From positions 1 through 64,000 of the forward strand of contig JBJKRF010000026.1 in assembly GCA_046704785.1 (NCBI GenBank): a DNA stretch of 64,000 nucleotides. The letters are read 5' to 3'. This document shows, one piece after another, positions 17,293 through 25,710 of this stretch (positions are counted from its first letter, which is position 1; every line of letters starts with the position of its first letter). Below the pieces are notes generated by a model, which saw nothing but the letters and a program-made list of their open reading frames with translations, was not told the origin of the DNA and did no database searches. Source of the stretch: JBJKRF01 sp046704785. GTDB lineage: Bacteria; Chloroflexota; Anaerolineae; Anaerolineales; Villigracilaceae. Both the position numbers and the translations under genes were made by a program.

Positions 17293-17979
17293 CTACATCA
17301 TCGATGGAGTCGCTGGCGTCATGTTGCCTGCGCTCTTCGCTACTTTGTACGCCTGACCCCACAGGTGCGCATTGATCGTCGAGGCGTAAGCGATTGTCAC
17401 CAGCACGCCGATGATGCAGGCAATCAATCCCAGCGCTGCAATCAAGCCGGTGACGATGCTCATCAAAAAGACGAGAATGTACGGGCCAATGGAACCGCGC
17501 ACCAGGCTAATTATCTCGCCGAAACGGAAAGCTGCCCCGATTTGCCCGGTCGCGATGAAGTTGCCGTAGGCCGCCGGCAGCAGAATACCTGCTGCCAGAT
17601 CGTATAAGAAACTGAAGCAACTGATGCAAACGGTCAAGAGGGAGACTGCACCGGCGACGGCCTGTGTGGTGTTGTTATTGCTGTTCGCCAATAGGGGCAG
17701 CAAACCATTGGAGCAAGCAGAGAGAAGAATCACGGGCAAAAAGTAGACGAAGCCGATCACAAAGGCTTGCAGCCCCCTGACAGCCGCCTCGCCGAAATTG
17801 CTCCAGTCGGGCAGCGTGTCCGGCTCGCCGTTGATGATGCGACGCGTAACCTCCAGTACCCAGCCGATGACGACGATTTGTCCCAGGATGGGAATGATCG
17901 AGATCAAGGCCGCAATGCCGATCTTTTGCAGCCACTGCGGGTCTTCAAAAGCATAGGAAAATGCACGACCGAAATTCAT
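17293..17979 (-). CDS. DUF4013-family membrane protein
   Basis: A 228-residue integral membrane protein with about six hydrophobic segments. The N-terminal pattern FGRAFSYAFEDPQWLQKIGI and GPYILVFLMSIVTGLIAALG towards the end fit the DUF4013 family, whose function is unknown. Upstream in-frame codons would extend it to 18054, but the ATG at 17979 follows a strong GGAGGAGAA and removes an unlikely N-terminal tail. The gene lies between the E1 genes and the lipoyl-NeuD gene on the opposite strand, so it is not co-transcribed with either. Its relation to them is unknown. Confidence 0.75.
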   Translation of the reverse strand: MNFGRAFSYAFEDPQWLQKIGIAALISIIPILGQIVVIGWVLEVTRRIINGEPDTLPDWSNFGEAAVRGLQAFVIGFVYFLPVILLSACSNGLLPLLANSNNNTTQAVAGAVSLLTVCISCFSFLYDLAAGILLPAAYGNFIATGQIGAAFRFGEIISLVRGSIGPYILVFLMSIVTGLIAALGLIACIIGVLVTIAYASTINAHLWGQAYKVAKSAGNMTPATPSMM

Positions 17980-18133
17980 ACGTTCTCCTCCGTAAAAGAA
18001 TGATGTTGAATGGAATTTCCGAATGACAAAAAACAGGCCCTTGCTGTCTCGCACAACTTCCGCAGACAGCGATCACTAAGAATTATAGACTCAAAGAAGG
18101 TAAAATTGCAATCGATAGGACAAAGGAGTTATC

Positions 18134-19261
18134 GTGACCTCGACCCCCGTTCTCGTGCCACTTTTAAACGCCAACGAACCTGAAGCGCGTCTGGTCGAAA
18201 TCCATGTCGAAGATCGGCAAGCGGTGGAAGCGGGCGCCATTTTATTCACCGTGGAGACTACCAAGGCGGCTTCCGATGTCGAAGCGCCGGAAAAAGGATA
18301 TGTGCGGCTGACAGCCCAAGTGGGCGATACGCTGGCTGTGGGCGACATGCTGGCCTTGATCACCTCCAGCGCCGATGAGCCGCTCGATCAACCTCCCCAT
18401 AGGCCGGATTCCCTCGCACGAACCAATTCCAACGCTGCGCCAGAGTCGCTGCGCATCACCAAACCCGCGCGGACTCTGGCCGAAACGCTGGGACTCGACC
18501 TGTCGAGGCTTCCCACCGACCGGCTGGTGACCGAGGCCCTCGTTCGCCAACTGGCCGGCGATTCGGCTGCTGTTGCCGCGCCCTCGTCGGCAGACGTGCA
18601 ACCTGCCAGTGCCCAAATCCTGGTCTACGGCGCGGGGGGGCATGCCAAGACCGTCATGGAAATGGTGCGAGCCATCGGCGCCTTTCGCATTGCCGGAATC
18701 CTCGACGACGACTCCGCGCTCCAGGGGAAGACGGTGCTGGGCATCCCCGTGCTGGGCGGGCGTGAACTGCTGCCGGAACTCGTCAAAGGTGGTGTCCGCT
18801 TGGCGGCTAACGGCGTGGGCGGCATTATCGATATCAACGTCCGTGTCAAGCTATTTACTTTGATGGCCGGTTACGGCCTGGCTTTCCCTATCTTGAAACA
18901 TCCACGCGCCACGCTCGAGCCGAGCGCACGCATCGAGGATGGCGTCCAGGTCTTTGCCAACGCTTACGTTGGCGCCGAAGCCTTGTTGCACGAGTGCTGC
19001 ATGGTCAACACAGGTGCGGTGGTTTCGCATGATTGTGAGATCGGCGCGTACACGCACATCGCGCCGGGCGCGTTGCTAGCCGGGCATGTGCATGTCGGCG
19101 CGCGTGTGCTGGTCGGCATGGGCGTGACGACCATGATCGGTGTCACGATTGGCGACGGCGCGCGCATCGGCAACGGCGCAGTGCTCCTGGCCGACGTCCC
19201 TGCGCGACAAATCGTCCCCGCCGGAAAGGTCTGGACGGGGACGGGGAATCTGTCTACCTGA
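18134..19261 (+). CDS. Composite lipoyl - PSBD-like - NeuD-type sugar O/N-acyltransferase
   Basis: A 375-residue fusion. Residues 1-79 form a lipoyl domain with the attachment site ETTKAASDVEAP (Lys44). Residues about 106-141 look like the peripheral-subunit-binding domain of E2 enzymes: KPARTLAETLGLDLSRLPTD then LVTEALVRQL. Residues about 160-375 are a NeuD/PglD-type acetyltransferase: GAGGHAKTVMEMV for the N-terminal Rossmann-like part, and a left-handed beta-helix with NTGAVVSHDCEIGAYTHIAP containing the catalytic His. The domain order copies a dehydrogenase E2, with the usual catalytic core replaced by a hexapeptide-repeat transferase. GTG start with AAAGGAGTT upstream. E1 alpha and beta lie 900 bp upstream. 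I infer that it may take acyl groups from E1 through the lipoyl arm. Confidence 0.85.
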   Translation: MTSTPVLVPLLNANEPEARLVEIHVEDRQAVEAGAILFTVETTKAASDVEAPEKGYVRLTAQVGDTLAVGDMLALITSSADEPLDQPPHRPDSLARTNSNAAPESLRITKPARTLAETLGLDLSRLPTDRLVTEALVRQLAGDSAAVAAPSSADVQPASAQILVYGAGGHAKTVMEMVRAIGAFRIAGILDDDSALQGKTVLGIPVLGGRELLPELVKGGVRLAANGVGGIIDINVRVKLFTLMAGYGLAFPILKHPRATLEPSARIEDGVQVFANAYVGAEALLHECCMVNTGAVVSHDCEIGAYTHIAPGALLAGHVHVGARVLVGMGVTTMIGVTIGDGARIGNGAVLLADVPARQIVPAGKVWTGTGNLST

Positions 19262-19269
19262 TCAGTGTG

Positions 19270-20067
19270 TCAAACGGGCTTGAGTGCATAGCCTGCGTAG
19301 GAACCTCCCAAGCCGCCTGCGGCTTCGAACTTTAACCGGCGACCCAGTTCGGCGAAGTTGATGCGGCCCAATCCGCGTTGCAGTAATTCCACTGCCACCA
19401 ACGGCGCAGGGATGCCCGGACGCAGACCGATCATCTCTTGATGAGTCAGACCTGCCTGCTGCAATGCTACCAGCAACTCGTCCGGTTTGATGAACTGTTC
19501 CCAGGCGTGCGTATTCGGCGCAAAGAAACGCGTCGGCGGGAAAACCTGCCCCACAAAAATGGTCTCGACCCAGGATTTCAAGGTGCGGTTGATGGTATCG
19601 TAACAATACAGGCCACCGGGCTTGAGCACCCGTGTACTTTCGGCAATCACTGCTTTTACATCCTTAACGTGTTCCAGTACGTCGCAGCAGATGACCACAT
19701 CGAAGCTTGCATCGGGAAAAGGCAACGCCTCGCCCACACCGGTGCGATAAGCAATCTGCAAGTTCTCCTGCGCTGCATGACGCCTGGCCGCCTCGAGAGA
19801 GGCTTCGGATGGGTCGATTCCGTTCATGTGGCAGCCCAACTGGGCGAATTCCTCCGTCAGCAGGCCGCCACCGCAACCGACTTCGAGCCCCGTCAACTGA
19901 GCGGGGTCCAGCCCCAGGCGGGAGAAGACCTTACGAAAGTAGCCAAACCGTGCCGGGTTGAGACCGGTTTTCAGTACATACAAAAAATAATTTTCGTCCC
20001 ACCAACTATCTGCGTGGGTAGTGTAGAGAGAATTGTCAACTGGCATTGTCTTTTCTGTTTGCGCCAT
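19270..20067 (-). CDS. UbiG-like class I SAM-dependent methyltransferase
   Basis: A 265-residue methyltransferase with an N-terminal stretch HADSWWDENYFLYVLKTGLNP like UbiG, then the SAM-binding motif GLEVGCGGGLLTEEFA (about 60-75) and FDVVICCDVLEHVKD (about 119-133). UbiG methylates the ring hydroxyls of ubiquinone precursors, but relatives act on many small molecules, so the substrate is open. The ATG at 20067 follows GGAG at a good distance. A second ATG is at 20046. It is convergent with the lipoyl-NeuD gene, leaving only 8 bp between the stops. A UbiA-type prenyltransferase is at the start of the window, but no quinone cluster is formed. Confidence 0.8.
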   Translation of the reverse strand: MAQTEKTMPVDNSLYTTHADSWWDENYFLYVLKTGLNPARFGYFRKVFSRLGLDPAQLTGLEVGCGGGLLTEEFAQLGCHMNGIDPSEASLEAARRHAAQENLQIAYRTGVGEALPFPDASFDVVICCDVLEHVKDVKAVIAESTRVLKPGGLYCYDTINRTLKSWVETIFVGQVFPPTRFFAPNTHAWEQFIKPDELLVALQQAGLTHQEMIGLRPGIPAPLVAVELLQRGLGRINFAELGRRLKFEAAGGLGGSYAGYALKPV

Positions 20068-20372
20068 CCCGGCTACTCCAATAAAGGGGATGCTGGTAAC
20101 TGGCAACTCACGAATAGGATTTGTGGCAGCGCCTTCACGACACGTTCTCGAAAATCGCTGCTACAGTCTCGTGGCTTTTGATGATTATAGTCTCAGTAAG
20201 ATAATTTTTGGGGGATTCCAAGAAAATAAGGGATACACGTAGCCCTATAAAATGCCACCAATGTGGGAACTTCAAGGGACCGATTTTTGTCAATAATAAG
20301 CGCATATACTTTATAGGGTTCCTCGATCGTGAAATACCAAAGAACTAATTTTGTCAGGAAAGGACAATCTCG
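20068..20372. other. Divergent intergenic region
   Basis: About 305 bp between the methyltransferase and lipoprotein genes, containing both promoters. A fragment CGTGAAATACCAAAGAACTA at 20328-20347 resembles part of the dispersed repeat at 2649 and 57407. No gene is supported here. Confidence 0.45.
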
Positions 20373-21194
20373 ATGAAACTGGCCCGTTTTTTTCTTCCTC
20401 TCTGGATATTGGTGTTGGCGGCTTGTAATTTGCCCGCCAGGCAACCCTCGCAAGACAACCAGACTTTGCTTGCCACAACCGTAGCTCTGACGTTGCAAGC
20501 GATGACGCCACAGGCGAGTCCTACGGCTGTTCCCACGATTGTGGCCACTCCCACGGCGGTTCCTGTCACCGTCACACCGACGACCTCTCAGATGAATGTG
20601 AGTGGTAAGGTTTGCTACCATCATTCGAACGTCACCCAACTCACCTTGTATTTCCAGGATACGGCGACCAATAAAGTCGTTCAAATCAGTGTGGCCCGCC
20701 CCCAGGCAGACTACCAGCTTCAGCTTTCCCCAGGGACCTATAGTGTCTACGGCTGGCCGCCCGACTACAGTGAGGGCGTTCTTTACAACGGCGGCAGTAC
20801 GATCAGCGTGGCGGCCGGGCAGGTACTCACCCATGTCGATTTTTGTAACTACAGTCACGGGCCTTTCGATGTGCCCTACCCGCCCGATTATTCTCCGAAA
20901 ACCATGACGGGCTCTGTCTCCGGTTCAATCCTTAACTACCCCGGCGATTCCAATGCTCAACTCACCGTAGTGGCTTTCAACCACGTCACCGGCTATTGGT
21001 ATTACAGCATCTTGAAACCAGGCGTCCGCACGTATTCCATCGACGGGCTGCCGCCAGGAGCTTACCAGGTCGTGGCTTATGACAAGGGTGATAAACGAGG
21101 GGGTGCGTTCACGGCGGTTGTTACTGCCGGGCAAGATACAAATGCTGACGTCACCGATTGGACCCAGAACTACGCGCCCAATCCATTGAAGTAG
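20373..21194 (+). CDS. Lipoprotein with two carboxypeptidase-regulatory-like beta domains
   Basis: A 273-residue secreted lipoprotein. The signal peptide ends in the lipobox LVLAAC (Cys18). A Pro/Thr/Ala-rich linker of about 45 residues follows. Two beta-sandwich repeats then come, each with a SGKVCYHH or TGSVSGSIL start and a GTYSVYGWPP or GAYQVVAYDK end, as in carboxypeptidase-regulatory-like domains. It should be anchored on the outer face of the cytoplasmic membrane and present binding domains. The ligand is unknown. Start ATG behind AGGAAAGGA. It stands alone and is convergent with the GT-C-like gene. Confidence 0.7.
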   Translation: MKLARFFLPLWILVLAACNLPARQPSQDNQTLLATTVALTLQAMTPQASPTAVPTIVATPTAVPVTVTPTTSQMNVSGKVCYHHSNVTQLTLYFQDTATNKVVQISVARPQADYQLQLSPGTYSVYGWPPDYSEGVLYNGGSTISVAAGQVLTHVDFCNYSHGPFDVPYPPDYSPKTMTGSVSGSILNYPGDSNAQLTVVAFNHVTGYWYYSILKPGVRTYSIDGLPPGAYQVVAYDKGDKRGGAFTAVVTAGQDTNADVTDWTQNYAPNPLK

Positions 21195-21238
21195 GTTGGA
21201 GGTTGATCGGTTCCACGTGTTTCAGGGCTGTCGACGGG

Positions 21239-23287
21239 TCACTTTACCTGGCAGCCCAGATAGTTTTGGGCCTTGTCCACGGTAGCCGATTGCGCGGTTG
21301 ACATGGGTGTTTGTTCTCCCAGGCGTTGCCATAACGGGCAGAGCAGGTCTTCCATGCCTTGTGACGATTTGTTCGAGTCCCTCGTCAGCGCAAAGGCTTG
21401 CTCCCAGGCTCTGGTCTGCGCGTAAGCTTCGATGAAGGGCAGATACTCGAAACCGTTTGCCGGCCCCAGGTTGAGCTTTTGGGCTTTTTCCCAGAATTGG
21501 ATTACCTGCCCCCAGTCTTTTGCCTGATCGGCCCGGTCGGCCTGCTCGTAGAAGCTGCACCAATCGGAGGGCAGGTTGCCCCCAATCAGTTTCAGAAAAG
21601 AGCCTGGAACTGATTTCCCTTGAATTAGGGCCGGGTTGGAGATTTGGCCGGCGGCCTGGAGGTTGGACGAGAGTCCACGCCAGACGCTTTCTTCGGGCCG
21701 GAGGAGCCATAGACACTGGCCCGACTCCGGTGCAAACGAGATAACCAGGCTGTTGCGGGCGCTGCCGTCGAAAGTGATCCCGTAGCGGACGTAGTTCAAG
21801 TCGATCCCGGCGAGCAGGCCGTCGGTGCGACCGCCCAGGTCGGTGGCGATTGGCAGGAACCAGTAAGGCGCGGTGTCCTGTGGGTGACTGTCGGGCAGGG
21901 CGTAGATCGTGTTGACGGCGAAGGTCGTCGGATAGTCGCCCATCGAGGCCAGTAATTCCGTCTCAGCAACGAGACTTGTATTCGGGGCGATCGCGGGCGC
22001 GCGTAGCGTCAACTGGCGGTAAAAGTCCAATTCACGCGCCCAGGCCCAGCGGTAGTCGTTGGCATTGCCCAGATGCCATCCCACCAGCAGTCCGATCAGC
22101 ACGGCCAGGAACAGCGGGCGGACTTTCGGAGAGGCAATCAGGACTTCGATCAGGGCCGCAATCAACAGGCTGGCGCCCAGTTGAGAGCCCAGGCTGAAGC
22201 GTGTGTTCCAGGGCGGAATTTTAAGGTGGACGAAGTAGCCGGCTGCGTACGTGCTGGCCAGGCCAAGTAAAAAAGTCACCACGCCGACCCAGAAGGCCTG
22301 CCGGGCCCACTGCCACGCAGGCGCCTGGGGTCGTTCGTCCGGTTCCAGGCGGTAAAAATAGAGGCCAGCCAGCGTGCTAACGGCAATGGTGACCGGCAGA
22401 AGCACACGGCTGGCGGGAACCGTAAGGTCGAACAGGGTGGGGGTCAGGAGGCTATACCAGGCGGAGACCAAAATCATGACGAAATCGGGCAGCGCCTGGA
22501 TGAACGTCTGCAGGGCAACGCTAAAAGGGCTGTGGAATAACGCCATGGCGTTGCGGGCGGTTTCCCGGGCGGGATTGGGGCCGTCGTACAGGAAGCCGCG
22601 CCAGAGCACGAAGGTCAATAGCAGTACCAGATACGGCAGCCACTGTTTGAGCACCTGTCCAGCTTTTTGACGCTTGTTTCCGCCTCGCGCCAACATCCAT
22701 AAGATGATCGGACGGAAAAGCTCCAGGCCCACGAAATATTCGACCGTGAACATCTGAATCACTTCGCCCAACAAGGCCAGAGCCGTCAAGGGCAGGTAGC
22801 GTTTGGGTCGTTCCCGCGCCAGGATCATTGCCAGCAGGGAGGCGCTCAAAGCGAAGTAAGCCGCCCAATGCGGCATGTACGCGACGGCCAAAGGTTGCAG
22901 TGAAAAGAACGGGTAAAGGGCGAACAGCACCCCGGCGATGAAGGTCTGGCGGGCATGATCGGGCCACAGGTGGCGAAAGATGGACCATACGCCCAGAGCT
23001 GTCAGAGCGCGCACAGCCAGGGCGGTAATGTGCCAGCCAATAGGCTTGAATCCCAGAATCGAGAATCCTGCCACATAGACCCAGCCCGCCAAAGGGCGCC
23101 CATCGATGTTCGTGAGTTGCCACAACGAGCCGACGCCTTTCGCGTAAGCATAATAAACAAAATGCCAGTCGTCCTGGTAGAAGCCCAGGGATGAGATCAA
23201 CGGCGCAAAGGCCAATAGCGTGACGGCCAGCAGTGCAAGCGGATAGGAGACGTGGGAGAACTTCAGTTTTTTGAGCGCGGTGAACAT
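21239..23287 (-). CDS. Large GT-C-like integral membrane protein
   Basis: A 682-residue protein with about eleven hydrophobic segments over residues 15-400, then a soluble region. The first loop carries FYQDDWHFVYYAYAKG, with the acidic pair typical of GT-C glycosyltransferases (PMT/ArnT class), and GRPLAGWVY follows. The C-terminal 150 residues look helical, with TPR-like spacing (WGQVIQFWEKAQKLNLGPANG). I therefore infer a lipid-linked sugar transferase, without knowing donor or acceptor. ATG at 23287. A TATAAT box on the minus strand is at 23303-23308, 15 nt upstream. The gene is monocistronic. Confidence 0.65.
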   Translation of the reverse strand: MFTALKKLKFSHVSYPLALLAVTLLAFAPLISSLGFYQDDWHFVYYAYAKGVGSLWQLTNIDGRPLAGWVYVAGFSILGFKPIGWHITALAVRALTALGVWSIFRHLWPDHARQTFIAGVLFALYPFFSLQPLAVAYMPHWAAYFALSASLLAMILARERPKRYLPLTALALLGEVIQMFTVEYFVGLELFRPIILWMLARGGNKRQKAGQVLKQWLPYLVLLLTFVLWRGFLYDGPNPARETARNAMALFHSPFSVALQTFIQALPDFVMILVSAWYSLLTPTLFDLTVPASRVLLPVTIAVSTLAGLYFYRLEPDERPQAPAWQWARQAFWVGVVTFLLGLASTYAAGYFVHLKIPPWNTRFSLGSQLGASLLIAALIEVLIASPKVRPLFLAVLIGLLVGWHLGNANDYRWAWARELDFYRQLTLRAPAIAPNTSLVAETELLASMGDYPTTFAVNTIYALPDSHPQDTAPYWFLPIATDLGGRTDGLLAGIDLNYVRYGITFDGSARNSLVISFAPESGQCLWLLRPEESVWRGLSSNLQAAGQISNPALIQGKSVPGSFLKLIGGNLPSDWCSFYEQADRADQAKDWGQVIQFWEKAQKLNLGPANGFEYLPFIEAYAQTRAWEQAFALTRDSNKSSQGMEDLLCPLWQRLGEQTPMSTAQSATVDKAQNYLGCQVK

Positions 23288-23552
23288 ATCGGCAGGATTT
23301 CAATTATAACCGCTGGGCCGCCGGTGGGCCTGGGGCATTGGGGATGCCTCGATGAAAATTTGTGCAATAAGATGAATTTGAGAAATTGTCCTTCTCATGC
23401 CGCACTGGCTTGCCGATACGCTTGCATCCATTTTCGTCGACGGGCTTGAATCCTGATAAAATGTCTCTTTGCAGTTTGTTTTCATGAAAAATGGCGTTTG
23501 GAGCGGGCGGCCCTGCCCGGCGCTTCATCGTCTACCATAGCCATACACAATC

Positions 23553-25118
23553 ATGTATATTCTGATCACATTATCATTGTTGTTGCTCGGCGCGTCGGTG
23601 CTGCTGGTGTTTCGTTTTGTGCGACCTGCTGCGTCTTATGCCTGGATGGCAGCCGCCCTGACAAGTTTGCTGGCCTGGGCCAGCTTGTTTTTGTGGCAAC
23701 TGAGCCTCCCTTTCCGGTTTCACTTTGCAAGTTGGGGGCCGGTCAATTTGTTCGCTTCTTCGCCGGAATTATTGGCAGACCCGGTTTCCTGGGTGTACGC
23801 GCTGGCTTTGCTCAGTATGACGGTTGCCATCGTTATGACCACCCCGGCGCGCTCGGTGCAGGTCAATGCCGTGGCTTTGAGTGGTACCGTGGGTCTGGCT
23901 GCGGTGGGGCTGTTGGCTTTGTTGGCGGACAATCCGCTAACCATTGTGCTGGTCTGGACGGCAATCGACCTGGTGGAGCTTTTCAACTCATTGCGCACGG
24001 CCAATTCTTCCGGTTTGAGCCAACGGGTTGTGATCGCTTTCGCGCTGCGCGGCCTTGGAACCGGTTTTGCCTTGTGGGCCAGCGTCACCAGTGTTTCGAC
24101 CGGGCAACCCCTCCTGTTCGAGTCGGTGCCTGCCCAGGCCGGGATTTTCTTGCTGCTGGCTGTCGGACTGCGCCTGGGGGTTTTGCCGCTGCATCTGACT
24201 CTTCCCACCGAGCCGGGCTTGCGGCGCGGGCTGGGAACCACCCTGCGTTTGACGGCAGCCGCCTCCGGTCTGATTGTGCTGGCGCGCATTCCACCTTCGA
24301 TTCTCCCAACGGGTTGGACATCCGTGTTATTGGGGTTGGTTGCCCTGGCTGCGCTCTACGCGGGCTGGAGCTGGATGTTTGCCGCCGATGCGCTCAACGG
24401 TCGTCCTTATTGGATTATTGGGATGGCGGCGCTCTCCCTGGCAGCGGCCTTGCGCGGCAGCGCCTCGGGTAGTGTGGCCTGGGGTATTTCTCTGGTCTTG
24501 TTCGGCTCGTTCTCCTTCTTGTATTCTGCCCGCCATGTCTGGATAACGCGGCTCCTGGCCGCACTTGGCTTGTTTCTGCTTGGCTTGCCGTTTACGTTTA
24601 CAGCCTCCGGTTGGGAAGGTGCGTTCCCGCTGCCTGTTTTGTTTTGGCCGGCTTTTGTCATTGCCGCCGCCTTCCTGGTCATCGGCTATGTCCGACACCT
24701 GTTTCGCCAAGGGGAAACCCAATTCATCGACTTGCCACAATGGGCCAAAGCCTCGTTCCCGTTCGGCCTTGCCCTGTTGGCAGTGGCGGTACTTGTTTCG
24801 AGTTTCGGAGGTTGGCCGGGGGCCCTGCATGTTGGCGTTCTGATTCCCGGCCTTATCTTATTCATGTTGAGTGTTGGGGTGATCGCTGCTGCCCTGCGCT
24901 TTTCCGTTTTTGACCAGGTTTCGCGGAGCACCGCCCAGGCAATACAGAATTCGTCTTTCCTGGCATTTCAGGAACGCGTGGCCGGTTTTGCTTCGGGCCT
25001 TTATCATTTTTTGGGGCAGTTGAGCGGTTACCTGGGCGCTTTGCTCGAGGGAGACGGTGGCCTGCTTTGGACGTTGCTCTTGCTTGTTTTGCTTGTATCC
25101 CTTTTGCGAGGACGTTAA
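23553..25118 (+). CDS. NuoL/MrpA-like antiporter subunit (divergent)
   Basis: A 521-residue protein of about 14 membrane segments. The stretch LLADPVSWVYALALLSMTVAIVM resembles the start of the NuoL/M/N antiporter core, and LADNPLTIVLVWTAIDLVEL is like the transmembrane segment that carries an ion-channel Glu. It should move protons or sodium ions across the membrane as part of a larger assembly. It heads a three-gene unit with NuoK-like and NuoN-like partners, the next gene starting 4 nt later. No hydrogenase, NADH-binding or DabA gene is nearby, so the coupling partner is unknown. Confidence 0.65.
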   Translation: MYILITLSLLLLGASVLLVFRFVRPAASYAWMAAALTSLLAWASLFLWQLSLPFRFHFASWGPVNLFASSPELLADPVSWVYALALLSMTVAIVMTTPARSVQVNAVALSGTVGLAAVGLLALLADNPLTIVLVWTAIDLVELFNSLRTANSSGLSQRVVIAFALRGLGTGFALWASVTSVSTGQPLLFESVPAQAGIFLLLAVGLRLGVLPLHLTLPTEPGLRRGLGTTLRLTAAASGLIVLARIPPSILPTGWTSVLLGLVALAALYAGWSWMFAADALNGRPYWIIGMAALSLAAALRGSASGSVAWGISLVLFGSFSFLYSARHVWITRLLAALGLFLLGLPFTFTASGWEGAFPLPVLFWPAFVIAAAFLVIGYVRHLFRQGETQFIDLPQWAKASFPFGLALLAVAVLVSSFGGWPGALHVGVLIPGLILFMLSVGVIAAALRFSVFDQVSRSTAQAIQNSSFLAFQERVAGFASGLYHFLGQLSGYLGALLEGDGGLLWTLLLLVLLVSLLRGR

Positions 25119-25122
25119 CGAT

Positions 25123-25710
25123 ATGGATTATCTACAATGGACCGCCTCCATTTTACTGGCGGTTACGTCGGTTGGCTTATTGGTTAGTCGAGACTGGCGT
25201 TTCAGCCTGGGCCTGCTGGCCGGACAGTATTTCTGCGCTTTTTGGCTGATCCTTACAAGCTGGCCGCTGACCATGTCGGCGGCCAAACTTGTCACCGGCT
25301 GGATGGCTGTTGCCGCCCTGGCAATGACACAGATTGGCCTTCCGGAAGAAACGCAGCCCGAAACCTCCTGGCCGCAAGGCCGTCTATTTCGCTTGTTTGC
25401 GGCCAGCCTGGTATTGATTGCGACGGTGCAAGTGACGCACGACGTTCAACTCTGGCTGCCCAATGCCGGGCCGCAAATCGTTTGGGGCGCCCTTGTGCTG
25501 ATTGGCATGGGCTTGCTTCATTTGGGCATTACCGTCCAGCCAATGCGCGTCATCATGGGATTGCTCACAACGCTGGCCGGTTTCGAAATTCTCTTTGCCA
25601 CGCTGGATACATCCATCCTGGTGGCCGGCCTGCTGTCGGCCATTACACTTGGCCTCGCCCTGACGGGCTCATACCTGCTTACGGTCAACACACTGGAGGA
25701 AGCAGAGTGA
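25123..25710 (+). CDS. Small NuoK/MnhC-like membrane protein
   Basis: A 195-residue protein with about six hydrophobic segments. The C-terminal part, MGLLTTLAGFEILFATLDTS followed by two more helices, resembles NuoK/MnhC, where the Glu in the middle helix takes part in ion transfer. The N-terminal half has no clear match. ATG at 25123 follows GAGGA in the end of the previous gene, and the next start codon overlaps its TGA. It is therefore the middle gene of a coupled three-gene module. Confidence 0.6.
   Translation: MDYLQWTASILLAVTSVGLLVSRDWRFSLGLLAGQYFCAFWLILTSWPLTMSAAKLVTGWMAVAALAMTQIGLPEETQPETSWPQGRLFRLFAASLVLIATVQVTHDVQLWLPNAGPQIVWGALVLIGMGLLHLGITVQPMRVIMGLLTTLAGFEILFATLDTSILVAGLLSAITLGLALTGSYLLTVNTLEEAE

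Noticed and set aside
23282..23295. Partial match to the tRNA-Arg 3-prime end (GGCAGGATT) as a possible far att site
   Set aside because: Only about ten bases match and it lies 34 kb away inside a promoter region. Chance is sufficient.
25242..25706. Upstream extension of the NuoN-like frame
   Set aside because: It overlaps the NuoK-like gene completely. The GTG at 25707 with GGAGGA is the natural start and the extension has no membrane-protein character.
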